Source: Posidonia oceanica | Lineage: Eukaryota; Streptophyta; Magnoliopsida; Alismatales; Posidoniaceae | Length of the DNA stretch: 64,000 bases | Assembly: GCA_037176725.1 (NCBI GenBank) | Contig: JAZBRS010000039.1 | Span: forward strand, 21,984,001-22,048,000 | Reading direction: 5' to 3' | Shown here: one piece after another, positions 11,901 through 21,682 of the stretch | Layout: each line of letters opens with the position of its first letter | How positions within the stretch are numbered: the stretch's first letter is position 1 | Notes under the pieces: model-generated | Databases searched by the model: none | Told to the model about the DNA's origin: nothing | Seen by the model: the letters and a program-made list of their open reading frames with translations, nothing else | Position numbers and translations under genes: made by a program

Positions 11901-14645
11901 GGAGGGTTGCTTCAGCCCTTGCGCATGCCGGAAGAGTCCACCCACCTAGGTGGCTTTCAGCCGGCCGGAGGGAAGTGGGGACGGCGGAGGACGGCGGCTG
12001 CTGGTGCGAGGGAGCTTCGGGGACGTCGCCGGAGGTCCAAGGAAGACGACGGACCAATCGGGAGCGCGTTCTACAGCCCGAGGCGAGATCTGGTTCAGCA
12101 GAGGCTTTGCTGTGAAGGCCGAGGTGGACGCGGCGTTGTGCGGCGTTCCAGGCCGAGCCAAGGGTACGGGCGGCTAGGTGGTTGCTTGGGGAGTGCGTGG
12201 GAGGAAACGGAAGTGGATTTCACTGAATGTGGAGGAAGTTATGGGGGTTTGAAATTTTTGGGCAAAAAGAGGACCCAAGTGTTTGTAGTGGACTGTGAGG
12301 AGCGTGGGAGGTTTTAGGCCGTGATTCTGGGTGGCTCGGGAAGGTGGTTGCTCGGTGAGTCTAATGGCAAGGTTCTGGGATTTTAGGAGGTTCGTGGTGA
12401 TGGATTTTCAATGGAGATGGTCGGTCTGGAGGGTGTTGGGTGCTGAAAGCTTCGGAAGCCGATTCTGGAAAGGTTTCAAGGTGTTTTTGGGTTCTGGAAG
12501 AAGGGTGAGAGAGCTGGAGACTTGGTGTTTCAGAGTGTGAGCCAAAAAAGTCCCGTTGTGAAGGAAAAGAATCCGTTTTTATCTCCTCTCTCCCTACTGA
12601 AATTCAATGGTCTGAGGTCAAGGGGATGGGTTTCTGCCATCTTTGGCAGAGCATGGAGGGGGTTGCTGTGCGGGTCGTCGGCCACAGGGTATGGGAGTGA
12701 TGGAGGGAGGTCTTGGATGTCAGGTGGAGGTTTGAAAAAGAAGAAGAAGGTCTGTCGTTTTGCCGTGAGAGGAGGAGAAGAAGAGAGGAAGAAGAAGAAG
12801 AAGAGAAGGAGGGAAAGAGGAGGGGGAATGCATGGGCCGTGGGTTGTGGGCTTGAGAGAAAAAAAGAGATTAAGAAAGAAGGAAAGAAGGAGGGGAAAAG
12901 TTGAATGGGTTGGACCAAAAGAAAGGGGAGAAGGAAGAAAAAGAAAGAAAGAGGAGAAAGAAGAAGGAGAGGGAAAAGTGAGGAAATAAAATTAGGAAAA
13001 ATAAATTAAAAATAAGTAAAAATACTAGAAAGGTTGTGTTGTGAGTTAAGATTTTAATTATATTTTTTAACGACTGTTTGGGGTTAATTAGTATGTTTTG
13101 GGCTTGATTAGGGTTTTAGGGTTTTGTTTTGTTCTTAATTTGTTTTCCATTTGATTAAGTGTTTGTTAAATCTTTTAAATTGTTTTCAAAATTGTGTTTT
13201 TCTTGTTAAGTATTTAGGACATTAATTAGGATTTTTTAGGATTTATTTTCGTATTAATTGGAATGGGTTTTGGGCTTTTAGTTTTAGTCTTTTAGGCTTT
13301 TTTCTATCTTAAGTCTTTTGAATTATGTTTTTGATTTTTATTTGTTGATTTTTCTTGATGTTTTCTTAATTGGGTTTCTCTGGTTTGATGGAGTGTTTAT
13401 AAGTCTTTTTAATGTGTTTTTCATTTTCTCTTTAATTAAGTTTTTAGGTTGTTTTTTTTTTCTCTTAGGTTTGTTAGGTTAGGCTTTTCCTTTCATTAAT
13501 TACTTATCTTAGTGTTTTAATTGTTTTCTTCTTTTTAGGGTTTGTTTTTTAATTCTTTTGATAGGGTTTTTACTTTTGGTGGGTTTTGATTTTATTTTAG
13601 TTTCTTCCTTGATTTTTCAGTATTTTCTTTTGGTTTGTTTTGCATTTTTTAGTTTGCATGCTTGATTTAATTAGGTTTAAGTTTTTAATTGTTTGTTTAA
13701 TGTTTTTAAGTTGTTTTTCTTAGAGTTCTGATTTGTTTCTCTTATGTTTTGGAGTTTTTTAGATTTTTAGGGCTTTTTATGGATTTTAGCAAAAGAAAGA
13801 AAAGGAAAAGAGAAGGAGGAAGCAAATGGGAAAAGGGAGAAATAAAAGGGAAAGAGACGAGTTGGAGGAAAATGATTTTTTAAAATTCAGGGAAAAAGCT
13901 AAAAATAAAGTAAAAATAGGAATAAGATAGAGAAGGGATAGAAGCACAAAGAGGGCCCACATCTAGGCATGAAAAAGGGCAAGAAGGGGATGAAAAGAGA
14001 GATGATAATCAGGAGAGAGAGAGGAGAGAGAAAATGATAATCCTAGAGAGAGAAAAGGATAATTAGGGCAAATGAAGGTCTTAAAGGTCTTGGAATGGGA
14101 TGAAATTTGGAGAGTGGGTAGTCTAGGGTTTAAGGAGCTGGCTCTGAAGTTTTGGTCTGATTCCAAGGAGGTTTTGGAGGGGTTTTAAGGTGTAGAAAAA
14201 GGGTAGTTTTGCCTAAGTTTCCTAGGATTTTTAGGAGTGGTTTTGGTTTGAAAGTTTCTAGGATTTTTGGTGGGTTTGTCAAGTCAGGGATGGTGAGTTT
14301 TCCTATGGTTTTTGGTTATGTTTTGGGTTCGGGAAAGGGGTGTAATCCTAGGTTGAGTTTGGACTTGTTTTGGAGGAAAAGAGAGAGGGAGAGGTATGGG
14401 TTTGGACTTGGGTTTGGATGGTTTTAGGGTAAGGTCTTGGATGGTTTCAGGGTAAGGTTTTGAGAGGGTTTTGGGGTGGTTTTCTAGGTTAGAAAATGGG
14501 TGTGGTTCTAGGTTTGGTTTTGAAGTTTGAGGTGGGGTTTTGATTTGAAAGGAAGGGTGAGGGGGAAAGGTGTAATTTTGGTTTTTTTTTTTCCTAGCCG
14601 CCCGAGATCTTGCCAATTCAGCCTTGTCGAAATGGGGTGTCAACA
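8957..14645 (-). repeat. 3' LTR of element 1 (5689 bp)
   Basis: Plus-strand ends are TGTAGTAATCCC and GGGGTGTCAACA. It pairs with 30075-35778. By eye the two differ by about 11 substitutions in the first 600 bp and by fewer later, plus small indels such as 16 bp near 13660. It contains a minisatellite at 9601-9866, an 'atgcaatttt' array (about 10620-11580), a GC-rich zone (11620-12300), a purine-rich zone (12730-12990) and a T-rich zone (13020-13780). Confidence 0.95.
9601..9866. repeat. LTR minisatellite, about 9 units of 29-30 bp
   Basis: Units share acgcaaaacggtgcc followed by aaag and gcgggc. They are diverged relatives of the 30-bp unit in the LTRs of elements 2 and 4. The paired LTR has the same nine units at about 30718-30982. 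Confidence 0.88.
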
Positions 14646-14658
14646 GATGCCCCTCCCT
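14646..14658 (-). other. Polypurine tract of element 1
   Basis: On the minus strand AGGGAGGGGCATC directly precedes the 3' LTR start TGTTGACA. It differs from the element 2 tract by one base. Confidence 0.82.
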
Positions 14659-15214
14659 GAGCGAGGTCAAGGGGACCGAGACCGCTGCTCAAGGTTGAGA
14701 AGACGCCCCATTCGACCGGAGAGCCAAATGATTGCTATTAGCGTGAGTTACTTATTCGGCGGACACACCGAACGTCGTAGCCCATTGCTGCAATGCAAGA
14801 TGCGAATGCAGATGGATGAAATGCAATGCATACAATGCATGCTAGTGCACATGCAATGCAAATGTTAGTGCAAAAGTTAGTACAGATAAGATTGCTGATG
14901 CAGTGCAGATGATACTGATGATGTTAGACTGGCTTGTAATGCTAGCAATTGAAGGTGCAGAGATGATGCGAAAGAAATGCTGAAAGAAGGGAAAGCGCGA
15001 TGTGGCGCGAGGATCTGGCAAGAAGGCCAGACTTACGCGACAAAGCCAGGGAAAAAGAAAGGGTGCAGCTTGTCCCCGCCCGGGGAGCGAGCTAGCAGAA
15101 AAGGGAAAAGGGGGTGCGAGGGGAGAGAGGCCAACTCTCCTATCGCCAAAAGGGGGGTGCGCGACTTTGCCTTCTTGGGACAAGGCCATGCCAAAAAAAG
15201 GTGATAAGGTGACG
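14659..15214. other. 3' non-coding region of element 1, no gene
   Basis: This stretch follows the polypurine tract on the plus strand. It resembles the corresponding part of element 2 (7452 onward) for the first 100 bases or so ('gagcgaggtcaaggggaccgag'), then becomes unique. I see no coding potential. Confidence 0.6.
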
Positions 15215-15965
15215 GGCTTATCGTCCGGATAGTTTACGGTCCTATCAACCGGGAGTGATAGTTTAGGTTATCAGCCTGGAGTGATAGTTTACGGGCCTAT
15301 CAACCGGAGCAGTTGTGAGTGATAGTTACTGGATATCAGCCGTATAACATGGTTGTGTGGGATAGTTTACAGACCTATCAACTGGCGGATAGTTTACAGA
15401 CTTATCAACTGGCGGATAGTTTACAGGCCTATCAACTGGAAGCAACAAACCATGAGTGATAGTTACTGGGTATCAGCCGTATAACGCAAATGCTAGATAG
15501 TTTACAGTCCTATCAACTGGAACGATAGTTTACAGACCTATCAACTGGCGGATAGTTTACAGACCTATCAACTGGCGGATAGTTTACAGTCCTATCAACT
15601 AGAAATGGCATTTGCGAGGGACAGTTACTGGGTGTCAGCCGTATAACATGATTGCGCGTGATAGTTTACAGTCCTATCAACTGGAGCGATAGTTTACAGA
15701 CCTATCAACTGGCGGATAGTTTACAGACCTATCAACTGGCGGATAGTTTACAGACCTATCAACTGGAAACGTGCAATGATGAGGGATAGTTACTGGATAT
15801 CAGCCGTATAATGCAATTGCTGGTGATAGTTTAGGATATCAGCCTAGCGATAGTTTACAGTCCTATCAACTGGCGGATAGTTTACAGACCTATCAACTGG
15901 AGGATAGTTTACAGTCCTATCAACTGGAAACCGCAATTGCAAGGGACAGTTACTGGATGTCAGCC
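15215..15965. repeat. 27-bp palindromic tandem repeat with higher-order organisation
   Basis: Units of 27 bp read gatagtttacagacctatc plus a short tail (aactggcg). GATAG and CTATC are complementary, so each unit can form a small hairpin. Every 137-165 bp a different unit (gatagttactggatatcagc) interrupts the run, starting at about 15321, 15458, 15620, 15785 and 15945. This gives a higher-order period near 160 bp. Confidence 0.88.
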
Positions 15966-16029
15966 GTATAACACAACTGCAGGCCAACCATGGATCGGCC
16001 CAGATGATAGTTTAGGTTATCAGCCTGAG

Positions 16030-16258
16030 AGAGCTGTGATTGTTGATTGATTGATTGAGAGATTGATAAGAAAAAGAGTGATTGATTGATTGAGAGATTG
16101 ATAAGAAAAAGAGTGATTGATTGATTGATAAGAAAAAGGAGAGATTGATTGATTGATATTGATAAGAAAAAGGAGAGAATTGATGATTGATATTGATAAG
16201 AAAAGGAGAGAATTGATGATTGATATTGATAAGAAAAGGAGAGAATTGATAAGATATC
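16030..16258. repeat. GATTGATT / GATAAGAAAA simple repeat
   Basis: Short units built from 'gattgattga' and 'gataagaaaaagagtg' repeat irregularly, then become 'gagaattgatgattgatatt'. This is non-coding, between the 27-bp array and the 62-bp array. Confidence 0.85.
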
Positions 16259-16655
16259 GGACTTATCGGCCGGCAAAGAGGGGATGAGGTAATGATGAGA
16301 TTGATGATTGATAAGATATCGGACTTATCGACCGGCAAAGAGGGGATGAGGTGATGATGAGAGATGATAAGATATCGGACTTATCGGCCGGCAAAGAGGG
16401 GATGAGGTAATGATGAGAGATATTGTTAAAGAGGGGATGAGGTAATGATGAGATTGATGATTGATAAGATATCGGACTTATCGGCCGGCAAAGAGGGGAT
16501 GAGGTAATGATGAGATTGATGATTGATAAGATATTGGACTTATCGACCGGCAAAGAGGGGATGAGGTAATGATGAGATTGATGATTGATAAGATATTGGA
16601 CTTATCGGCCGGCAAAGAGGGGATGAGGTAATGATGAGAGATATTGTTAAAGAGG
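16259..16655. repeat. 62-bp tandem repeat
   Basis: The motif ggacttatcggccggcaaag starts at about 16259, 16321, 16378, 16474, 16536 and 16598. The main spacing is 62 bp, with one 57-bp and one 96-bp variant. The block ggcaaagaggggatgagg is almost invariant. Confidence 0.88.
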
Positions 16656-16688
16656 GGAAGGATGATACCAAGGGGCGATCAAAAGATG

Positions 16689-16715
16689 CCCCTGGTGTCG
16701 GGATGACACCAGGGG
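16689..16715. other. 11-bp perfect hairpin in 3' UTR of element 1
   Basis: CCCCTGGTGTC (16689-16699) pairs with GACACCAGGGG (16705-16715) across a 5-base loop. It is the same hairpin family that element 1 hit in element 2 (8936), with TATC replaced by TGTC. A related copy is at 36054-36080. Confidence 0.85.
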
Positions 16716-16782
16716 TTGGCCAACGCGTCCTTGGCATCGAAAGCAGAAGGATGAAGACAAAACTAACGTGTTTGTCAGACGA

Positions 16783-16925
16783 GTAGTTTGGGGTACCAGC
16801 CCGCTGGGGATGATGACAGGTTGACGGACCTATCGCCGAGCAGTTGGGGGTGCCAGCCCACTGAAGATGATGACAGGTTGACGGACCTATCGCCGAGCAG
16901 TTGGGGGTGCCAGCCCGCTGAAGAC
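16783..16925. repeat. Repeat with 'ttgacggacctatcgccgag', two to three copies
   Basis: Two copies of about 60 bp start near 16821 and 16881 and are joined by 'cagttgggggtgccagccc'. An incomplete copy precedes them. Related units lie in element 2 near 35960-36180 and 37680-37780. Confidence 0.75.
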
Positions 16926-17219
16926 TCAGCTGGGGACGCCGGATGGCTTGGCTTGACGGCGTGGGTCTGCAGAGATTCTGGACTCCGGATTGACTGCTGA
17001 GGACTTTTCCTACGTTGTGTTGGCTGCAAGTCTGGCCAGAGGGCCCAAGATGAGGTTGACAATGATTATGCAATGCAGTAAGCAGGTGTTGAAGTGCAAG
17101 CAGACAGCAGAAAACACTTTTTCATTGAAAGATCTTGATTACATGCCTGTGGCAGGCCAAAAGATACAGCATAACTTGAAAAGAAAGTACATAGTAGCTG
17201 CATAAGTGCCCTAGCCGGT

Positions 17220-18479
17220 TCAGGCCTTCTTCGACTGCCTGGAGTCGGGGAATAGAGGGCCGCCTGGCGGGATTTCATTGATAGGCCAGAGCTCCTGGAC
17301 CTCGGTCAGGTACTCAGAGGTACACCCTACACCTCTTGCAGTTGCGATGTCCGTTGATCGCACCCCGTGCTGCATCAGACTAGCGAGCTTCTTTGTTGGG
17401 GCAGTCGTGCTAAGAGGATATGTCTGTAGAAGCTTGGGTGCTGTGCTGTCAACAAAGGCGCCCTGCCGGAAGCCAAACTGGCGCATGACCCTGATAGGGT
17501 GGTATTCCACACCCGCAGTGAATCCTAGCAGCACAATCAGCCACGTGTCACGCGCGCTGAAAAAGACAGTGAATGGCTCAGCCTCAGAGGGGACAATACG
17601 CCAGGTTACAGCGTCGTCAGTCAGTGCTGATAGCTTCTCGTATTCTTCTTTAACGCTCTTTTCTGTCTTGGCACGGTTGCTGCTGCAGTAGGCTTCAAAA
17701 GCATGCACCTGGGGGCGCAGAAAGTTCATTTCTAAGTGTGCAGCTAACCAGACTTGTATGAGTGCCCCGCAGCCATGGAAGTGGCGGCAGCGGTGTGAGA
17801 TGCGGTCCAGCCCGCGATATGTCTCTGCCAGAACAACTGGTGCCAGGTCTATGTGCTGGGTCACCACAGCTAATGCTATCTCTGCAACCTCAATGGCCAC
17901 TGTCAGTCGGTCATGAGTAAAGATCAGCTCGCCCAGGAAGCGGATGACAAACCCTCGGAGCCACAGCTCGTCTCCGAGTTCGACGTGCTTTCTCATGATA
18001 TCGTCAAAGTGCGCTAGGCGAAGCATAGGTTCCGGCCCACTGGTGTAGATCAGTCTTTGTTGGCAGCTTCGAGTAGGGAGCCCAGTTAGCTGGCTCAGGA
18101 CCGCGAGATATCCGTCATGCCTCATGAAGATGGGCGGTCCCATGATCTTGGAGAAGCCACAGATTCGACGCACTTCTTCTAGTGTGGGTGTAAACTCAGT
18201 TCTGCCAAAGCGAAAGACGTGGTGCGCCGGTTTCCAGAATCTTGCGGCGGCACACAGAAGGTGACGGCTGACTTCCACATCAGCGGCCTTCAGCAGTTTA
18301 GTTGGGATCCCCCAGAGGCGCAGCTTCTCACAGTCTTCTTGAGTGAGCCTGCCGATCCATTCTCGCAGGGTTTCCGAGCAGTGTGTTGGAGTTAACAGAG
18401 TAGGGAAGCCCATTGCGCAGATCACAGAGATACAGGCTGATAGCTGCAGAACTTGATGGTACCTGCTATCAATAAACAA
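17220..18479 (-). CDS. DUF7745 / plant-mobile-domain-like protein encoded by element 1
   Basis: An uninterrupted frame of up to 419 codons in the same sense as gag-pol, downstream of integrase. Its layout matches DUF7745 (plant mobile domain-like) proteins. Near residue 90 it reads FGRTEFTPTLEEVRRICG, followed by a helical middle with DRLTVAIEVAEIAL. Further on come DRISHRCRHFHGCGALIQVW, and near residue 335 VLLGFTAGVEYHPIRVMRQF, the typical 'local G-x-EY-P-x-RV-x-RQ-x-G' block. The ATG at 18479 sits in AT-rich sequence. The ATG at about 18417 (MGFPTLLTPTHC) or a spliced start is as likely. No signal peptide or membrane segment is visible. Biochemical function is unknown. The lack of any stop, against nine in gag-pol, suggests later capture or selection. 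Tat elements are known to carry extra ORFs between integrase and 3' LTR. Confidence 0.7.
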   Translation of the reverse strand: MFIDSRYHQVLQLSACISVICAMGFPTLLTPTHCSETLREWIGRLTQEDCEKLRLWGIPTKLLKAADVEVSRHLLCAAARFWKPAHHVFRFGRTEFTPTLEEVRRICGFSKIMGPPIFMRHDGYLAVLSQLTGLPTRSCQQRLIYTSGPEPMLRLAHFDDIMRKHVELGDELWLRGFVIRFLGELIFTHDRLTVAIEVAEIALAVVTQHIDLAPVVLAETYRGLDRISHRCRHFHGCGALIQVWLAAHLEMNFLRPQVHAFEAYCSSNRAKTEKSVKEEYEKLSALTDDAVTWRIVPSEAEPFTVFFSARDTWLIVLLGFTAGVEYHPIRVMRQFGFRQGAFVDSTAPKLLQTYPLSTTAPTKKLASLMQHGVRSTDIATARGVGCTSEYLTEVQELWPINEIPPGGPLFPDSRQSKKA

Positions 18480-19197
18480 TCAGATCTTGCAGGCATATAA
18501 TCTTTGATAGAAAGCAGAATCTGAGGCTGATAAAGTAGTTCCATATGCATCATAGCAGTTGATAACAGAACATAGCAGTTAAGCACAGATAAGCAAAGGA
18601 GATATGCAGCGGTCTTGTAAAAACGAGGTCGAGGGCCGGCAGGAGATCTGGGCCAGCGCAGCTCGAGTGGCGTCAATGCGCTTCGCTGGGGAGGAGTACT
18701 GTCTCAGGGCCAAAGCGTGTTGCAGAGCGGAGAGATTGATAGGAAAGGAGAGGAATGATGGATGGGGATGCATTGATGCAGGATGCAAGTGATATGCTTA
18801 TGAAGATGAGTAGTATGCTTGGATGGATGAGTATGCATGGATGCCCTCAGCATACGGAGTGCTTTGGTGCCTGCTGCAAAGGAAGGGAGTGGTCCCTGAC
18901 TCACTGGGCCCTACCTAGACTCTTGGCTTGCTGGTGGCGCTCCGGAACGGGTTGTTGGCATTGTACAAGTGGTAGTGTGGTGAGGACAGGCTATTGGCCA
19001 AACTCTCAGGACCTACACCTATTCTTTCAGCTCTCTCTTTTTGATTTCTCCCTCATAGGTATGCAGTCTTTCTCTGCCCCTAGCCAGGAGAGGGTGAGTG
19101 TTTGCTCTTGGAGGGATGTGGTAGATTCTTTTAAGCTCAACATGCTGGGGATCTCTAGTAAAGTATGGGGGATAATGGTGCCTGTGTTTTTCGGGCT

Positions 19198-19341
19198 GCA
19201 TTTTGCCTTTTTCTTCTTTTTTGTTTTTTGCTTTGCTTGCTTCTTTTTTTTCCTTTTTTTTTTTTTTTGGATTTTTTGTTCTATCTCTTTTTTTCTTTTC
19301 CCCTTTTTTTTTGCTTGATTTTTTCTCTTTTTTTTTTCAGG
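19198..19341. repeat. Pyrimidine-rich tract (polypurine on the element's sense strand)
   Basis: About 140 bases are nearly all T and C on the plus strand, with runs of 8 to 16 T, ending in ttttcagg. On the element's sense strand this is an A/G-rich tract between integrase and the extra ORF. Confidence 0.8.
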
Positions 19342-19722
19342 CTTTTGCTATCCCCATTTTGGTGGCAAAAGGAGGGTGTTTGAATTGTAATGGATCTAGG
19401 CTTTGGGTTTGCTGTGTGATGGGTAGAAGGAGCAGGGTTAGACTGCACACCCCTATCTCTAGGGCCAGCTTCTGTCTTTGTCTCCTGTTCCTTGGATGTG
19501 CCCAAACCTAGGTGTCTACTCTTACTTTTTTTTTTTAGACTCACATCCTAACATCTTTTCTCCTTCAGAGGTGTATGTCCTTACGAGATTAGGCAGTTCG
19601 CCTGTCCTCGTTGGTGGTGGCTCCCTCACTAGCTAAAACATCTAAGTAGTGCCGGGTGAGGTAGGGCGGACTCTTTCCAGAGCAGGCAAGCACTTCCGAT
19701 TTTCATCACCGGGCCAAAAATG

Positions 19723-19850
19723 TGATGCTTGAGAGGATGACGATAATGATTTTGAAGAGAGTTGATGCAAGAGTTGAAAGGATGACGATGATGATTTGAA
19801 ATAGAGGTTGCTTTGAAAGGATGACGATGATGATTTGAAAAGAGAGAATG
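19723..19850. repeat. Short tandem repeat 'aggatgacgatgatgatttg'
   Basis: Three copies of a unit of about 50-60 bp containing 'aaggatgacgatgatgattt' start near 19733, 19779 and 19817. They lie just downstream of the pol stop codon on the minus strand. Confidence 0.7.
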
Positions 19851-19951
19851 CAAGAGTGGGATAGATAGACGATGCAGGTAGGACAAGAATGCAAGAGATG
19901 AGAATGCAAGTGCAAGTGGGAGGAGGGCATCTGCAACGGGGCCGCATTCGG

Positions 19952-21415
19952 CTACTGATAGTACTTCTTGAGATAGCAGAGGTTGACGGGCTCAGATTGC
20001 TCGACCTGGTCCATATCTTCAAGAGTTACAGCGCCTCCTAAAAAGATCTGCTTGACCACAAAGGGGCCACGCTAATTGGGTCAGAATTTTCCTCGACCGT
20101 CAGGCAAGTGAATGGCGCGCAAGACAAGGTCCCCTGGCTGAAAGTTTCTGGGCTGGACCTTCTTCAAGAACGCTCTAACCATCCGCTTCTGGTAGCAGTG
20201 AGCGTTGTGCATAGCTTGCAGTCTGCGCTCATCAATTAAGTTCAGTTGGATGCAGCGGTCTTCGACCCATTCTGCCTCTTCCAACTCAGCTTCCCGCAGG
20301 ATCCGCAGAGAGGGGATCTCCACTTCAACAGGTAACACCGCTTCCATACCGTATACCAGAGAGTACGGGGTGGCCCCCGTCGAGGTCCGGATTGATGTCC
20401 TGTACGCCCAGAGTGCGTACGGGAGCTTGTCGTGCCAATCCTTGTGGATTTCTGCCATTTTCTTTAGGATTTTGACAATGTTCTTGTTTGCAGACTCCAC
20501 TGCTCCGTTCATCTGTGGCCGATAGGGCGAGGATCTATGGTGCTTGATCTTGAGACTCTGCAGGTATTCCTCAGTCCTTTTAGCAATGAAGTTTGTGCCA
20601 TTATCAAAGATGACAGAGTGCGGGACCCCATATCGGGCAACGATATTGTTCCTGATAAATTTTTCTGTTGCTACAGCGGTGACTGTCTTATAAGAGGCCG
20701 CTTCCACCCACTTGGTAAAGTAATCGATCGCTACCAGAATGTAACGATGACCATTTGAAGCAGCAGGGTGGATGGCGCCAATGACATCGATCCCCCAGGT
20801 GGAGAAAGGCCATGGCGAGGACATGTTGTGCAGCTGTTGTGGAGGGGCCTTGATGAAGTTACCATGGATCTGGCAGTTGTGGCATTTACGCACAAACCAA
20901 CAGCAGTCTGCTTCCATGGTCTGCCAGAAATATCCTTGGAGCATGATCTTCTTGGCTAGGAGGACGCCGTTCATGTGTGGGCCACAAGTCCCTACATGCA
21001 CTTGAAGCATCAGCGTGTCCGCCTCTGATTTGTCCAGGCAGCGCAGTAGCATCTGATTATATGACCTTCTGTACAGCTGCCCAGCCCCCAACACATATTT
21101 TGACGCCAGACGCGCCAGAGTTCTCTTGTCTGTTGCCGTGGCATCAGGAGGAAAGCTGCCAGACTCCAGGAAAGATTTTATATCTTGATACCAAGGCTGC
21201 TCCTCTGCTGGATCCGTCTCTTCTATGCTCAGGCAATATGCAGGCTGCTCAATGCGAGTAATAGATACATCTACTGTACTGTCTTCAGGTATAGTGAGCC
21301 AGGATGCCAGAGTTGCTAGTGCGTCTGCGTACGCATTCTTCGCTCTGTTCATATATGTGAAGCAGATGCTCTCAAATTCTTCCATCAGCCCCAGCAGGTG
21401 TTCGTGATACGGCAC
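19952..21415 (-). pseudogene. Pol C-terminus of element 1: end of second RNase H and integrase
   Basis: Integrase inserts the element's DNA copy into the genome. The frame continues directly from the RNase H segment. Near residue 30 NAYADALATLAS is the end of the Tat-type second RNase H. An HHCC zinc-binding region (HVGTCGPH ... CHNCQIHG) follows near residues 139-185. The catalytic core has Asp in WGIDVIG, Asp in FDNGTNF and Glu in NGAVESANK, and the last two are exactly 35 residues apart, as in DD35E enzymes. A C-terminal domain ends in NLCYLKKYYQ with stop TAG at 19952-19954. Two premature stops lie in the tail: TGA at 20081-20083 (probably from CGA) and TAG at 20072-20074 (probably from TGG). 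The core is otherwise intact. Confidence 0.92.
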
Positions 21416-21682
21416 AAGTTTGGGGTCTTTTGTCCTCTAGTCGCCGTTCACTTGAGAGATCACTAGCATGGCATCACCATGCACATGCAGCTTCTGCGCC
21501 TTGTGCTCGAGGGCGACCTTCAACCCTAGGATGCATGCTTCGTATTCAGCTTCATTGTTTGTGCAGGTGAAAGTCAGCTTCCTCGCGAAGGGAATCATCT
21601 GTCCCTGGGGCGTGGTCAGTACTGCGCCTACGCCTCGGCCCTTTTTGTTGACAGCGCCATCAAAGTAGAGCTGCCATTCCTC
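21416..21682 (-). pseudogene. Second (archaeal-type) RNase H domain of element 1, with one stop
   Basis: This 89-codon segment lies in frame between the RT-RNase H and integrase segments. It reads LYFDGAVNKKGRGVGAVL, then TNNEAEYEACILGL, then HVHGDAMLVISQVNGD. The Asp, Glu and Asp at the usual catalytic places are all present. A TAG at 21437-21439 replaces what is probably TGG in the motif NGDW. An additional RNase H of this type next to integrase is characteristic of the Tat lineage, including Ogre. It would degrade RNA in the RNA:DNA hybrid during reverse transcription. Confidence 0.88.

Larger units (their letters stand above)
18480..19951 (-). other. Spacer between integrase and the DUF7745-like ORF
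   Basis: I recognise no gene here. The part next to pol (19690-19950) has repeated 'ggatgacgatgatgattt' motifs, the middle has a long pyrimidine tract, and the part next to the ORF (18700-18860) is rich in 'gatgcat'. An intron or a subgenomic leader for the downstream ORF could lie here, but I cannot define splice sites with confidence. Confidence 0.5.

Noticed and set aside
11587..12317. Overlapping Arg/Gly/Ala-rich frames in the GC-rich part of the LTRs (also 32704-33434, 44046-44609, 4640-5287)
   Set aside because: All frames on both strands are open because of high GC, the segments lie inside LTRs, and no domain is recognisable.
15215..15965. Possible CRISPR array (regular palindromic units)
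   Set aside because: Units are directly tandem without unique spacers, in plant retrotransposon DNA.
15950..16553. Ser/Ile/Tyr-rich minus-strand frames in the GATTGATT and 62-bp repeats
   Set aside because: They are translations of simple tandem repeats in the 3' UTR of element 1.
18755..19318. Plus-strand frame with a Phe-rich tail suggesting a membrane protein
   Set aside because: The hydrophobic part is the translation of a T-rich tract. The frame is antisense to element 1 and shares no motif with known antisense ORFs of Tat elements.
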